Shown one piece after another: positions 30,614 through 39,700 of a stretch of 64,000 nt of DNA. Positions within the stretch are counted from its first letter, which is position 1, and each line of letters opens with the position of its first letter. Source of the DNA: Aneurinibacillus sp. (GTDB taxonomy: Bacteria; Bacillota; UBA5301; DYFA01); NCBI GenBank assembly GCA_020725425.1, contig DYFA01000051.1:22642-86641 (forward strand). The letters are read 5' to 3'. A program made the translations under genes and the position numbers. The notes under the pieces were generated by a model, which was not told the DNA's origin, did no database searches, and worked only from the letters and a program-made list of their open reading frames with translations.

Positions 30614-31600
30614 TCAGTGGTGGGGGGTGCGGTGGCGCCGCATCCGCCGGCGTTCGCGCATCACGTCGAGTCCGGAGAGGGTCTCCTCCCGGATCTCTCG
30701 GCCGGTGAGCTTCAGGAACACGTCATCCAGCGTCGGCTTGCGCAGGCTGATCGCCTTGATGTGACCGTGCTCCGCCGCCACGAAGCGGGGGATGAACTCC
30801 TCGCCGTTGTCGATCTCGAAGCGGAGCCCGTCGGGGGTGCGGGCGGGGGTCACGCCGTAGGCTGCCTGGAGCCTCGCCGAGAGTTGTTCGTCATCCTCGG
30901 ACCGCACCGTGATCAAGTCGCCGCCGACCAGCCGCTTCAGTTCACCGGGCGTATCCATGGCCACCAGCTCGCCATGGTCGATGATCGCGATCCGGTCGCA
31001 GTTTTCCGCCTCGTCCATGTAGTGGGTGGTGAGGAAAATCGTCATCCCTGCCCGGGCGCGGATCTGGTGGATGTACTCCCAGATGTGGGCCCGGGTCTGG
31101 GGGTCGAGACCGAGCGTGGGCTCGTCGAGGAAGAGCACCTTCGGGTAGTGGAGCAGTCCCCGGGCGATTTCCAGCCGCCGCTTCATGCCGCCGGAGAAGG
31201 TCTTCACGATGTCGTTCCGCCGGTCATAGAGGTCGACCATCCGCAGGACCTCGCCGAGACGCTCCTGCCGCTCGGCGGTAGGGATTCCGTAGAGGATGGC
31301 GTGGAAGTAGAGGTTCTCCCCGGCGGTGAGATTCTCATCGAGCGACGGGTCCTGAAAGACCAGACCGATGGAGCGGCGGACGGCGTCCGGCTGGGCCGCG
31401 ACGTCGTACCCGGCGAGCCAGGCCCGGCCACCCGTGGGCTTGAGCAGCGTGCAGAGCATCTTGATGGTGGTGGATTTCCCGGCGCCGTTCGGGCCGAGAA
31501 AGCCGAAGATCTCCCCGCTTTGCACTGCGAAGGAGACGTCCTTCACCGCGACCAGTTTGCCGAACTTCTTGCGCAGGTCCTTGGCGACGATGGTTTCCAT
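30614..31600 (-). CDS. ABC transporter ATP-binding protein, DrrA family
   Basis: A 328-residue ATPase. Walker A GPNGAGKST (about 37-45), signature FSGGMKRRLEIARG (about 135-148), Walker B VLFLDEPTLGLDP and the switch His in LTTHYMDEAE are intact. The extra C-terminal ~90 residues ending in a His/Arg-rich tail are of the DrrA type. It lies 34 bp before the permease gene and 9 bp after marR, so the three are one operon. Confidence 0.9.
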   Translation of the reverse strand: METIVAKDLRKKFGKLVAVKDVSFAVQSGEIFGFLGPNGAGKSTTIKMLCTLLKPTGGRAWLAGYDVAAQPDAVRRSIGLVFQDPSLDENLTAGENLYFHAILYGIPTAERQERLGEVLRMVDLYDRRNDIVKTFSGGMKRRLEIARGLLHYPKVLFLDEPTLGLDPQTRAHIWEYIHQIRARAGMTIFLTTHYMDEAENCDRIAIIDHGELVAMDTPGELKRLVGGDLITVRSEDDEQLSARLQAAYGVTPARTPDGLRFEIDNGEEFIPRFVAAEHGHIKAISLRKPTLDDVFLKLTGREIREETLSGLDVMRERRRMRRHRTPHH

Positions 31601-31609
31601 TCCGGCACC

Positions 31610-32086
31610 TCACTTCTCCGGCTCAATCACCCGGGCCAGGGCGGCCAGGGATTGACGTAGGGCAGAGACTTCCCCGGGGGCTAATCCTGCCAGCACTTCG
31701 CTCAGGGCAGCCCGCCTGGCAGCCAGATACTTTTCCCGATGCGCTTCAGCCGCCGGGGTGGGGTTGACCCGGCAGACCCGCCGGTCCCGGGCGTCGGGCA
31801 CCCGCAGGAGCAGCCCCTCTCGTTCCAGCCGGTCGACGATCCCCGACACCGTCGAGTTAGCCAGTCCCATCTTTCGGCTGAGGTCGGTGAGGGTCAGGCC
31901 GGGGTGGCAGGTGACGAGGCGCAGCGCCATTAGCTGAGGGATGGTCAGCCCCGAGCGGTCATGGGCCTCCATACGCCGGCGCAGCCCCCGGGTAATTACC
32001 CCGAGCAGCTCGGCTATTTCTTCCACCGTCTTCTCATTCACGGCATGCTGTTCCGCCAGATATTCTTCGAACACGAAATTTCGCAT
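31610..32086 (-). CDS. MarR-family repressor of the ABC transporter operon
   Basis: A 158-residue winged-helix protein: LTIPQLMALRLV, LTDLSRKMGLANSTVSGIVDRLEREGLL (recognition helix) and the wing VPDARDRRVCRVN. MarR proteins usually repress their own operon and are released by the drug the operon handles. The ATG at 32086 has no Shine-Dalgarno sequence; the promoter placement predicts a transcript starting at the A of ATG. A 14-bp palindrome covers the start codon. Confidence 0.88.
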   Translation of the reverse strand: MRNFVFEEYLAEQHAVNEKTVEEIAELLGVITRGLRRRMEAHDRSGLTIPQLMALRLVTCHPGLTLTDLSRKMGLANSTVSGIVDRLEREGLLLRVPDARDRRVCRVNPTPAAEAHREKYLAARRAALSEVLAGLAPGEVSALRQSLAALARVIEPEK

Positions 32087-32092
32087 GCGAAA
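32079..32092. promoter_or_regulatory. 14-bp palindrome TTTCGCATGCGAAA over the marR start codon
   Basis: A perfect palindrome whose centre is the ATG of marR, between the -10 and the first codons. It is where a MarR dimer would block transcription, so it is the likely autoregulatory operator. Confidence 0.6.
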
Positions 32093-32121
32093 AGGTTATC
32101 ACAGGCCCTTGATTTTGTCAA
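32093..32121 (-). promoter_or_regulatory. Promoter of the marR-ABC operon
   Basis: On the reverse strand TTGACA (32121-32116), 17-nt spacer, TAACCT (32098-32093). Transcription would begin about 7 nt later, at the A of the marR ATG, giving a leaderless mRNA. The -35 is perfect; the -10 is poor. Confidence 0.5.
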
Positions 32122-32270
32122 GTTGCGCCGATGTGTTAGTGCCGATGTGTTAGTCCGCCGGCCAAGAATTTTTTGTCGAATCGCCCTCCTTTGTTGTCGG
32201 TCACGGAGGAAAATCGTGGTCCCGCGGGGTATTATGAAGCGATAAATCCGAGAGGGAGGGGGACACGGAG

Positions 32271-32816
32271 TTGGCGAAGATCAAGTGGAACTGGCCTTTC
32301 ATCATCGGCTTCTTGATCGTGTTCGTCGGCGCAAGCATCGGTTTCCTGGTGTACGCGGGGACCAACCACTTCTGCGGCTCGGTCTGCCACAGCATGTTTG
32401 TCTACCGGGACACGTGGGAGGTGTCGAGCCACGGACCGAAGGTCCTCAAGGACGAGCCGGTCGCCTGTGAGGAATGCCACTACGACCGAGGGATCAAGGG
32501 CTACATCGCGGGCAAGATCAGTGGCATGCGGTCCATGATCAAGGAGATCACCGCCACTTACCACACGCCGATCAAAGGCGAGCCGAAGGAGGCCCGGTGC
32601 AAGGAGTGCCACGATATCAAGAAACTCAACGAGACTGAGACCCACCGGATTCCGCACGAGTCGCACGAGGCCATGGGGCTGAAGTGCATGAGCTGCCACG
32701 CCGGGTTGGTCCACGGACGTGAGGGCGAGGGCGAGGCGAAGATGACGCACGACGCCTGCCAGCAGTGCCACGATACGGCCAACGCGGACGAGTGCACCAA
32801 GTGCCACAAGTGGTAG
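32271..32816 (+). CDS. NapC/NrfH-like membrane multihaem cytochrome c with six haem motifs
   Basis: A 181-residue quinol-oxidising type cytochrome. A single N-terminal transmembrane segment (about 8-30) is followed by six haem-binding motifs: CGSVCH (CX3CH, followed by SM) and then CEECH, CKECH, CMSCH, CQQCH and CTKCH. NrfH and NapC have four, so this form has two more. It should take electrons from menaquinol to a periplasmic or surface acceptor; no partner reductase gene is adjacent. Start is TTG at 32271 after GAGGGAGGGGG. A strong terminator follows. Confidence 0.87.
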   Translation: MAKIKWNWPFIIGFLIVFVGASIGFLVYAGTNHFCGSVCHSMFVYRDTWEVSSHGPKVLKDEPVACEECHYDRGIKGYIAGKISGMRSMIKEITATYHTPIKGEPKEARCKECHDIKKLNETETHRIPHESHEAMGLKCMSCHAGLVHGREGEGEAKMTHDACQQCHDTANADECTKCHKW

Positions 32817-32860
32817 GGGGGCGCGGGCGGTCGTCGTAGACCGTTGCCCGGCACTCCAGC

Positions 32861-32890
32861 GGGGGCTCCCAGGAGCCCCCTTTCTTATTT
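32861..32890 (+). terminator. Intrinsic terminator after the multihaem cytochrome gene
   Basis: GGGGGCTC (32861-32868) pairs with GAGCCCCC (32873-32880), loop CCAG, followed by TTTCTTATTT. The T run overlaps the end of the convergent serS gene. Confidence 0.85.
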
Positions 32891-34159
32891 CGTGATCCGT
32901 TCGACGCCGCCCAGGTAGGGGCGGAGGGCCTCCGGCACCACGACGGAGCCGTCGGACTGCTGGAAGTTCTCCAGGATGGCGGCGACCGTCCGGCCCACCG
33001 CCAGACCTGAGCCGTTCAGCGTGTGGACGAACTCGGGCTTGGCCCCCGGTGCGGGGCGGAACTTGATGTCGGCCCGGCGGGCCTGGTAATCGGTGAAGTT
33101 GGAGCAGGAGGAGATCTCCACGTACCGGCCGTAGCTCGGCAGCCAGACTTCCAGGTCGTACTGCTTGGCGTTGGAGAAGCCCATGTCGCCGGTGCAGATG
33201 AGGACCACCCGGTAAGGGAGGCCGAGCCGTCGCAGGCAGGCCTCGGCGTTCCCGACCAGCCTCTCGAGCTCGTCGAAGGACGTCTCGGGCCGGACGAACT
33301 TCACCAGCTCCACCTTGTTGAACTCATGCACCCGGATGAGCCCCCGGGTGTCCCGCCCGGCGGCGCCGGCCTCTGCCCGGAAGCAGGCGGTGTAGGCGCA
33401 GTGATAGAGCGGGAGCTTCTCTCCGTCCAGGATTTCCCCCCGGTAGAGGTTGGTCACCGGAACCTCGGCGGTGGGGGCGAGGTACAGTTCCTCCCCCTCG
33501 CACTTGTACATGTCCTCGGCGAACTTGGGCAACTGGCCGGTGCCCACCATCGATTCCCGGTTGACCAGGAAAGGCGGGAAGACCTCGGTGTAGCCATGCT
33601 CCCGGGTATGAAGGTCGAGGAAGAAGTTGATCAGGGCCCGTTCAAGTTGCGCTCCGAGACCCCGCTCGACCACGAACCGGGTCCCCGAGATCTTGACCGC
33701 CCGTTCGAAGTCGAGGATGCCCAGCTCCACCCCGAGATCCCAGTGGGCCCGGGGTTCGAAGGAGAAGGAGGGCGGCTCTCCCCACCGGCGGACTTCCACG
33801 TTCTGAGCGGCGTCGTCACCTTCCGGCACCGAAGCGTCGGGGAGGTTCGGGATATAGAGCAGAATCTCTTCGATCCGCCCGTCGAGACTGCGGACCTCCC
33901 CGTCAAGCTCCTTGATGCGCTCGCCTGTCGTCCGGGTCTCCTCGATCAGGGCAGTGGCGTCGAGGCCCGCTTTCTTCAGGCGGGCCACCTCCGCGCTGGC
34001 CGCGTTGCGGTGGGCTTTGAGTCCCTCGACTTCCACGAGGAGCTGGCGGCGCCGGGCGTCCAGGGAGAGCAGCTCATCCAGGGGAGCATCCACTCTCTTC
34101 TTGCGCATCCCCTCGCGCACCGCTTCCGGGTTGGCCCGGACAAACCGCAGGTCCAGCAC
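32885..34159 (-). CDS. serS: Seryl-tRNA synthetase
   Basis: It charges tRNA-Ser (and the tRNA for selenocysteine where present). The N-terminal coiled-coil arm (about 25-105), motif 2 ([23 protein letters not shown]) and motif 3 ([17 protein letters not shown]) are intact. 424 residues from the GTG at 34159, chosen because GGAGGG lies 6 nt upstream and the product then starts [12 protein letters not shown] as in the family. No T-box leader is visible in the 50-nt leader. Two tRNA-Ser genes lie 5.6 and 6.8 kb away. Confidence 0.96.
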   Translation of the reverse strand: MLDLRFVRANPEAVREGMRKKRVDAPLDELLSLDARRRQLLVEVEGLKAHRNAASAEVARLKKAGLDATALIEETRTTGERIKELDGEVRSLDGRIEEILLYIPNLPDASVPEGDDAAQNVEVRRWGEPPSFSFEPRAHWDLGVELGILDFERAVKISGTRFVVERGLGAQLERALINFFLDLHTREHGYTEVFPPFLVNRESMVGTGQLPKFAEDMYKCEGEELYLAPTAEVPVTNLYRGEILDGEKLPLYHCAYTACFRAEAGAAGRDTRGLIRVHEFNKVELVKFVRPETSFDELERLVGNAEACLRRLGLPYRVVLICTGDMGFSNAKQYDLEVWLPSYGRYVEISSCSNFTDYQARRADIKFRPAPGAKPEFVHTLNGSGLAVGRTVAAILENFQQSDGSVVVPEALRPYLGGVERITK

Positions 34160-34209
34160 GCCGATCCCTCCGTCCAGTCCCTTCACGTCTAGGTAGCCTG
34201 TCTCATTCA

Positions 34210-34238
34210 ATTAAACGCCGGAGAGCTGGCCGTGTCAA
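34210..34238 (-). promoter_or_regulatory. Sigma-A promoter for serS
   Basis: On the reverse strand TTGACA (34238-34233), 17-nt spacer, TTTAAT (34215-34210), about 50 nt before the serS GTG. Confidence 0.75.
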
Positions 34239-34279
34239 CTGCCGCCGGCCGGCGCCGGCTTCCAGGGTTGGCGGGCGGT

Positions 34280-35059
34280 TCATCCGGCCAGCAGAGACCT
34301 GAGCAGACGGGCGTTGGCCGGCGCCTGCCCCTGATAGTGATTGTTGAAGGCGACCAGGACCTTTCCCGTTTCCGCATCGAGACGGCGCAGCTTGGGGAGC
34401 CACTCGCCCAGTTCCTCGGCTGAGTAGAGGTAGTCATATCGTTCGCAGCTCGCCTGGTGGTGGTACCACCGGGCGGCGTTTCGCCCGTGGAAGCGCACAT
34501 AAGCCGGGCTGGCCGTGGACCACGCCACCGGCGGCAACAGGCCGGGCAGGCGGGGTTCGTCCACCGCGGCGAAAGCCAGCCGTTCGCGGCGCAGCAGCCG
34601 TTCCACCTCGTCCGTCAACCAGGACCGGTGGCGGAACTCGACCACCACCGGAAGATCGCCCATCCGCCTGCGCCAATGAGCCACGTACTCCTGGTTTCGG
34701 GGGTTGTTGCGGAAGCTGTTCGGAAACTGGGCGAGCACCGCTCCAAGGCGTCCCCCGAGTTCGTCGAGCGCCGCCCGGAAGGCCGTGAAAGTCCCTTCCA
34801 GGGCGCCGGGTTCGAGCAGGTGCGGCCGGTGGGTCAAATCCTGGAAGGCCTTGACCACGAAGCTGAAATCCTCCGGGGTTCGGGCGGCCATCCGAGCGAG
34901 GAACCCCGCCTCCGGCAACCGGTAGAACGTGGTGTTGAGTTCCACGAACGGGAAATGCCCCGCGTAGTAGCTGAGCATGTCCTGAGCGGGGAGGTCTTTC
35001 GGGTAGAAGGTGCCCCGCCAGTCGGGATACGAGAAGCCCGAGGTGCCGACGAGAATCAT
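34280..35059 (-). CDS. DUF72 family protein
   Basis: A 259-residue TIM-barrel-like protein of the DUF72/YecE family, function unknown. Typical segments: VGTSGFSYPDWRGTFYP at the start, ELNTTFYRLP, FSFVVKAFQDLTH, QFPNSFRNN, VEFRHRSW and VRFHGRNA. GGAGGAG precedes the ATG at 35059. It is divergent from imuB, with 135 bp between them that contain an SOS box, so it could also respond to DNA damage, though no reverse-strand promoter near the box is evident. Confidence 0.85.
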   Translation of the reverse strand: MILVGTSGFSYPDWRGTFYPKDLPAQDMLSYYAGHFPFVELNTTFYRLPEAGFLARMAARTPEDFSFVVKAFQDLTHRPHLLEPGALEGTFTAFRAALDELGGRLGAVLAQFPNSFRNNPRNQEYVAHWRRRMGDLPVVVEFRHRSWLTDEVERLLRRERLAFAAVDEPRLPGLLPPVAWSTASPAYVRFHGRNAARWYHHQASCERYDYLYSAEELGEWLPKLRRLDAETGKVLVAFNNHYQGQAPANARLLRSLLAG

Positions 35060-35129
35060 GGCGTTCTCCTCCAGGCGACGCGTTGGCTGACGTTTCATTT
35101 TACCCTCCCCGGTGGAATATCCTTCCCAC

Positions 35130-35158
35130 TTGATACCGAACAAATGTTTGACTAAAAT
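35130..35158 (+). promoter_or_regulatory. Promoter of the imuB-dnaE cassette
   Basis: TTGATA (35130-35135), 17-nt spacer, TAAAAT (35153-35158). The SOS box fills the spacer. Confidence 0.75.
35137..35150. promoter_or_regulatory. LexA (DinR) SOS box CGAACAAATGTTTG
   Basis: This matches the Bacillus-type LexA operator CGAAC-N4-GTTCG with one difference in the right arm (GTTTG). It lies between the -35 and -10 of the imuB promoter, where LexA would exclude RNA polymerase. Confidence 0.8.
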
Positions 35159-35194
35159 GAGGGTGGATAGGTAGCGCAAAAGGGGTGGACCGTC

Positions 35195-36451
35195 ATGCCC
35201 CGCCTCATCGCTTTCCTGAAGCTTGCGGGGTTCTACGTCGCAGTCGCCCGGAGGCTGTACGGCCTTTCCGGACCGCTTTTGGTAGGCCGGCGGAATGAGG
35301 TGTGGGAAGCTTCCCGCGGTCTTAGGGAAGCCGGGATAAAACCGGGCCTCTCCCGGCGGGAAGCGGCGTACGCTGCCCCGGAAGCCCGATGGGTGGAGTA
35401 TTCCCCGGCGGACTTCTGCCGTCCGGCGGAGGCTTTTTGGCAGCGTTGCGCCCAGCTTACGCCGCGGGTCGAGCCTCTGGCGGAACACGAAGCCTTCCTC
35501 GACCTGACCGACCTTCCCGGCCTTCAAGCCCCTCCGTCTGCCCAAGCCTTGCCTTGCGTCCTGCAGGAACTGGCCGGTGACCTCCGGCGCAACCTTGGAG
35601 CGGAGGAAGAGCTGGAACTGCGGGCCGGCCTTGCGGTGAACCGCCTGGTCGCCCGCCTGGCCGCGGAGCAAGTGGACGGAGAGGGGTGCTTGGTAGTCGC
35701 TCCCGGGGAGGAGGGCGTCTTCCTGGCCCCCCTCTCTCCAACCTCCCTCTGGACCATCTCGGCTTCCGCCCGAAAGGCCCTCGGCCAGTTGGGCCTGTCT
35801 ACCCTGGCGGAGGTGCGGGCCGTACCCGAACCAGCCTTGCACCGCCTCGTCGGCCCCGAAGCCTTTCTTCTCCTGCGCCACGCTTGGGGACGGGATGATT
35901 CGCCCGTCCCGCTCCTGACGGAGGCGCGGTCGGCCCGAGCGAAGGCCTTTCCGCACCAGCTCGAACACCAGATCGACTTCCCGCCGTCGGTTGAGTGGCC
36001 CGAGGCGGTGGCTCTCTTGCGGAAAGCAGCCCTGGACTTTGCCGCTCAAGTGCAGGAGGGCGGCCGGGGCTGCCGGCGCCTGGGCCTCTCCCTTGAACTG
36101 GCGACGGGCGAGCGCCGTTCGACCCGGTGTACGCCGCAACAGCCTTTGCGCACCCCGGAGGAGTTCGTCGAGACCCTGACGGGAACCGCAGGACGGCTCT
36201 TGGCCAGGGCAGGGTCTTCCGCTGCGCCCCGCCGTTTGGTGCTTCAAGCCGAAGTGTCGGAAGAAGGGGCGGCCCAGTTGTCGCTTCTGTCCACCTTGCC
36301 CGCCTCACCTCCGGACACGCTCGACCGGGTCATGGCAGCGGTCAACCAGGCCTGCGCCAGGGAGGCGCTTTTCCCCGCCGCCCGGCTGGCCAGTCCACGG
36401 CGTGAGCGGTTCCGCCAGCTCCTTCTGGGCGGCAGCCATGCGGCTCCTTGA
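35195..36451 (+). CDS. imuB: ImuB-like catalytically inactive Y-family polymerase
   Basis: A 418-residue protein with the fold signature of DinB-type polymerases (EAFLDLTDLPG and the little-finger region), but the metal-binding acids are gone: the DMD position of motif I reads LKL (FLKLAGFYVAVA), and the SIDE position reads AEHE. That is the hallmark of ImuB, which recruits an error-prone DnaE to the beta clamp. AAAGGGGTGG precedes the ATG. It overlaps the DUF6504 gene by 14 nt and is followed by dnaE, and its promoter carries an SOS box. I see no ImuA or SulA-like gene next to it. Confidence 0.85.
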   Translation: MPRLIAFLKLAGFYVAVARRLYGLSGPLLVGRRNEVWEASRGLREAGIKPGLSRREAAYAAPEARWVEYSPADFCRPAEAFWQRCAQLTPRVEPLAEHEAFLDLTDLPGLQAPPSAQALPCVLQELAGDLRRNLGAEEELELRAGLAVNRLVARLAAEQVDGEGCLVVAPGEEGVFLAPLSPTSLWTISASARKALGQLGLSTLAEVRAVPEPALHRLVGPEAFLLLRHAWGRDDSPVPLLTEARSARAKAFPHQLEHQIDFPPSVEWPEAVALLRKAALDFAAQVQEGGRGCRRLGLSLELATGERRSTRCTPQQPLRTPEEFVETLTGTAGRLLARAGSSAAPRRLVLQAEVSEEGAAQLSLLSTLPASPPDTLDRVMAAVNQACAREALFPAARLASPRRERFRQLLLGGSHAAP

Positions 36452-36695
36452 CGTGCCGCTGGTCGTCCGGGAGGGTCCGGACGGCCGTCTGGCCAGTTTC
36501 GTCTGGCGGGGGAGGAAATACCGGGTGGCGGAGCGGGTCGACCTCTGGCGGGAGGTGGGCGCCTGGTGGGAGGGCGAGCCGGAGAAGACGTTTCTCGTGG
36601 TGCGCACCGAACCGGCCGGGGTCTTCGAGCTTTACCACACCGGGCCGGCCCCGGACGGGCGGCCTGTCTGGCGTTTGTATAAAGTGTACGACTGA
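36438..36695 (+). CDS. Small DUF6504-type protein of the imuB cassette
   Basis: An 85-residue protein (MRLLDVPLVVREG...WRLYKVYD) rich in Trp and strand-forming residues: FVWRGRKYRV, WWEGEPEKTFLVV, FELYHT. Proteins like this sit between imuB-like and dnaE genes in other bacteria; I recall the family number DUF6504. The ATG at 36438 lies in the end of imuB, and dnaE begins 11 bp after its stop, so it is translated with both. A structural or adaptor role in the mutasome is inferred. Confidence 0.7.
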   Translation: MRLLDVPLVVREGPDGRLASFVWRGRKYRVAERVDLWREVGAWWEGEPEKTFLVVRTEPAGVFELYHTGPAPDGRPVWRLYKVYD

Positions 36696-36706
36696 GGGTG
36701 CCGGCC

Positions 36707-39700
36707 ATGGAACCGGGCTTCGTTCATCTTCACGTCCATTCGGCCTACTCGTTTCTGGACGGCGGCAGCACCGTCCGGGAACTGGTGGCTCAGGCTGCTG
36801 AATTGGGCCTGCCCGCCTTGGCCGTGACCGACCACCACAACGTCAGCGCAGCGGTCGAGCTGCGAAGGGCCGCCCAGGAGGTCGGTCTCAAGCCACTCAT
36901 CGGGGCCGAGGTGACCCTCGACTCCGGGGCCCACCTCGTCCTGCTCGCCCGAACCGCCGGAGGCTACGCCAACCTGTGCCGCCTGCTGAGCGAGGCCTGG
37001 CAGCGCGACCGGCTCGCCCCGCGCCTGCGCCCCGGCGCCCTGGACGGCTGCTGCGAAGGGCTGGTGGCTTTGTCGGGGTGCAGGCGGGGGGAGATCCCGG
37101 CCCTGTTGCTGCAGGGGCGCTACCGGGAAGCCCGGGAGGCGGCGGCTCGCCTGGCCTTCCTCTTCGGGCGGGAGAACTTCTATCTTGAACTGCAGCAGAC
37201 GCTGTTGCCCCGCTCCAGGGCCCTCAACGCCCTGCTCGCCGAATTGGCGGAGCGCCTCGACCTGGGTCTGATCGCCACCAACAACGTCCACTACGCCCGG
37301 AAAGAGGGGTTTCCCCGCCACGACCTGCTGACTTGCGTCCGCACACACACCACTCTGGACGACGTACACGGGGAACGGCCGCTCAACGCCGAGAACTACC
37401 TGAAATCCGCCAAGGCGATGCGCTCCCTCTTCCGGGCTTATCCTGAAGCCTGTGACGCCACCGTGCGCCTGGCCGGGGAGTGCGACCCGGTCCCGGCTTT
37501 CGACCGTCCGCTCATCCCCCGCTTTACGCCTCCCGGGGGGGAAACCTCCGTCGCCTTCCTCCGCCGCCTGGTATACGACGGCGCCCGGTCCCGCTACGGG
37601 CGGGTGGCGCCTCCTCTGGCCGCCCGGCTCGACCACGAACTCGACCTCATCACCCGGTTGGGCTTCGCGGACTACTTTCTCGTGGTGTGGGACGTGGTGC
37701 GTTTTGCCCGAGCCAAGGGAATCCGCTTGGCCGGGCGGGGGTCGGCCGCCGACTCGGCGGTCTGCTACTGCCTCGGGTTCACCGAGGTGGACTCCTTCGG
37801 CCGGGGGCTGCTCTTCGAGCGCTTCTTGAGCCTGGAACGGGCCCAGAAACCCGACATCGACGTGGACTTCGACGCCCGGCGGCGGGACGAGGTCGCCGCT
37901 TATCTTTACCAAAAGTACGGGGCTGAGCGGGTCGGCTCCGTCTGCACCTTCCAGACGTTTCAAGCCCGTTCCGCCATCCGGGAACTGGGCCAAGCCATGG
38001 GCTTCGACCCGGTTGGGCTCGACCGTCTCGCCAAGCTCTTTCCTTATTTTGGCGCCCAGGACCTCACCGCCGCGCTGACCCGCCTGCCGGAACTGCGCGA
38101 GAGCGGTCTGCCGATGGCGAGATACGCCCGGCTGTTCGAGTTCTGCCAGGAGTTGGCGAACTTTCCTCGCTTCTACGGGACCCACCTGGGGGGGCTGGTG
38201 GTCAGCCGGGAGCCGCTCCACACGGTGACTCCGCTCATCCCCTCGGCCAAGGGCCCGCTTATCACCCAGTTCGACAAGGACAGCATCGAGGATCTGGGCC
38301 TTATCAAGCTGGACCTGCTCTCCCTGCGCACCCTCTCGGCGGTGGAGGACGCCGTGGCGGCCATCCGGGCCCGCGACCCCCACTTCGACTACGACCGCCT
38401 GCCGCTGGCCGACCGGCCAACCTATGCCCAGCTCCGCCGGGGTGAGACCATCGGCCTGTTTCAACTGGAGAGTCCGGCCCAGCGCGCCCTGCAGGCCCGC
38501 CTTGGCGCGACCGGGATTGAGGATGTAGTGGCCAGCGTGGCGCTGATCCGCCCTGGCCCTATCGAGGGCAACCTGGTCGAACCGTTCATCCGGCGCCGCC
38601 TGGGCCAGGAATCCGTCACCTACCTGGATCCGCGGCTAGAGCCGATTCTTGCCAAGACGTACGGGGTTGTCCTCTTCCAGGAGCAGGTTATCGAAATCGC
38701 GACTGTCCTTGCCGGTTTCACCCCCGGCGAGTCCGACCGGCTGCGCAAGGTGATGACCCACGCCCGGTCGCGGCAGGAGATGGCGGCCATCGGGGAGGAG
38801 TTCGTGGCCCGGACGGTCAGAAACGGCGTGGCGCCGGAGGTGGCGCAGGAGATCTTCGGATATCTCGCCGGCTATGCGGGCTACGGCTTCTGCGAGGCTC
38901 ACGCCGCCGCTTTCGGCACGACGGCCTACAAGACCGCTTACCTCTCCTGCCACTATCCTGCCCAGTTCTTCGCCGCCCTCCTGAACAACCAACCGATGGG
39001 ATTCTACCCGCCGAACACTCTTTGTATGGAGGCCCGGCGCCGGGGCATCGCCCTGCTTCCCCCGGACGTGAACGCCAGCTCGGCCGGTTTCACTGCGGGG
39101 GACAAGACCATCCGAGTGGGCTTGAAGGGAGTCAAGGACTTGGGCGAAGCCGCCGTCCAAGCGCTTCTCGCCGCTCGCCGGGAACGCCCCTTCGCTTCGT
39201 GGCCCGACTTTCGCCGGCGGGTCCCGCTCAACCGCGGCCAGCACGAAAATCTCATCGCTGCTGGAGCCTTCGACTCCTTGTACCCCAACCGGAGGCAACT
39301 CCTCTGGACGCTCGCCCTGGGAGAGGAAGAAGTTCCGGCCTCGTTGGCCGGGCTGGCCGATTTCCCGCCCCGGGAGAAGGCCCTGCTGGAATACTCCGCC
39401 TTGGGGCTGAACGTGGAGGACCACTTCCTCAGCCATTACCGGCCTGCCCTCCGGGCCAAAGGCATCCTCAGCAGCCGCCAGGTGACCCGCGCCCGACCGG
39501 GGACCCTCGTCACGGTGGGCGGGCTGGTGATCCGCCCTCACCGTCCGCCCGTGCGAAGCGGTCGGATAGTGGTCTTCTTTTCCCTGGAGGACGAGTTCGG
39601 GCTGACCGACGTGACGGTCTTCGAGCCTGTCTACCAGCGGTGCGGGAAAGCCGTTTTTACCGAGCCGGCCCTGGCGGTGAAGGGTCGGGTGGACCAGCGT

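Noticed and set aside
34160..34240. T-box riboswitch in the serS leader
   Set aside because: The leader is only about 50 nt and lacks the T-box sequence and stem I structure. The same holds for lysS, which overlaps greA.
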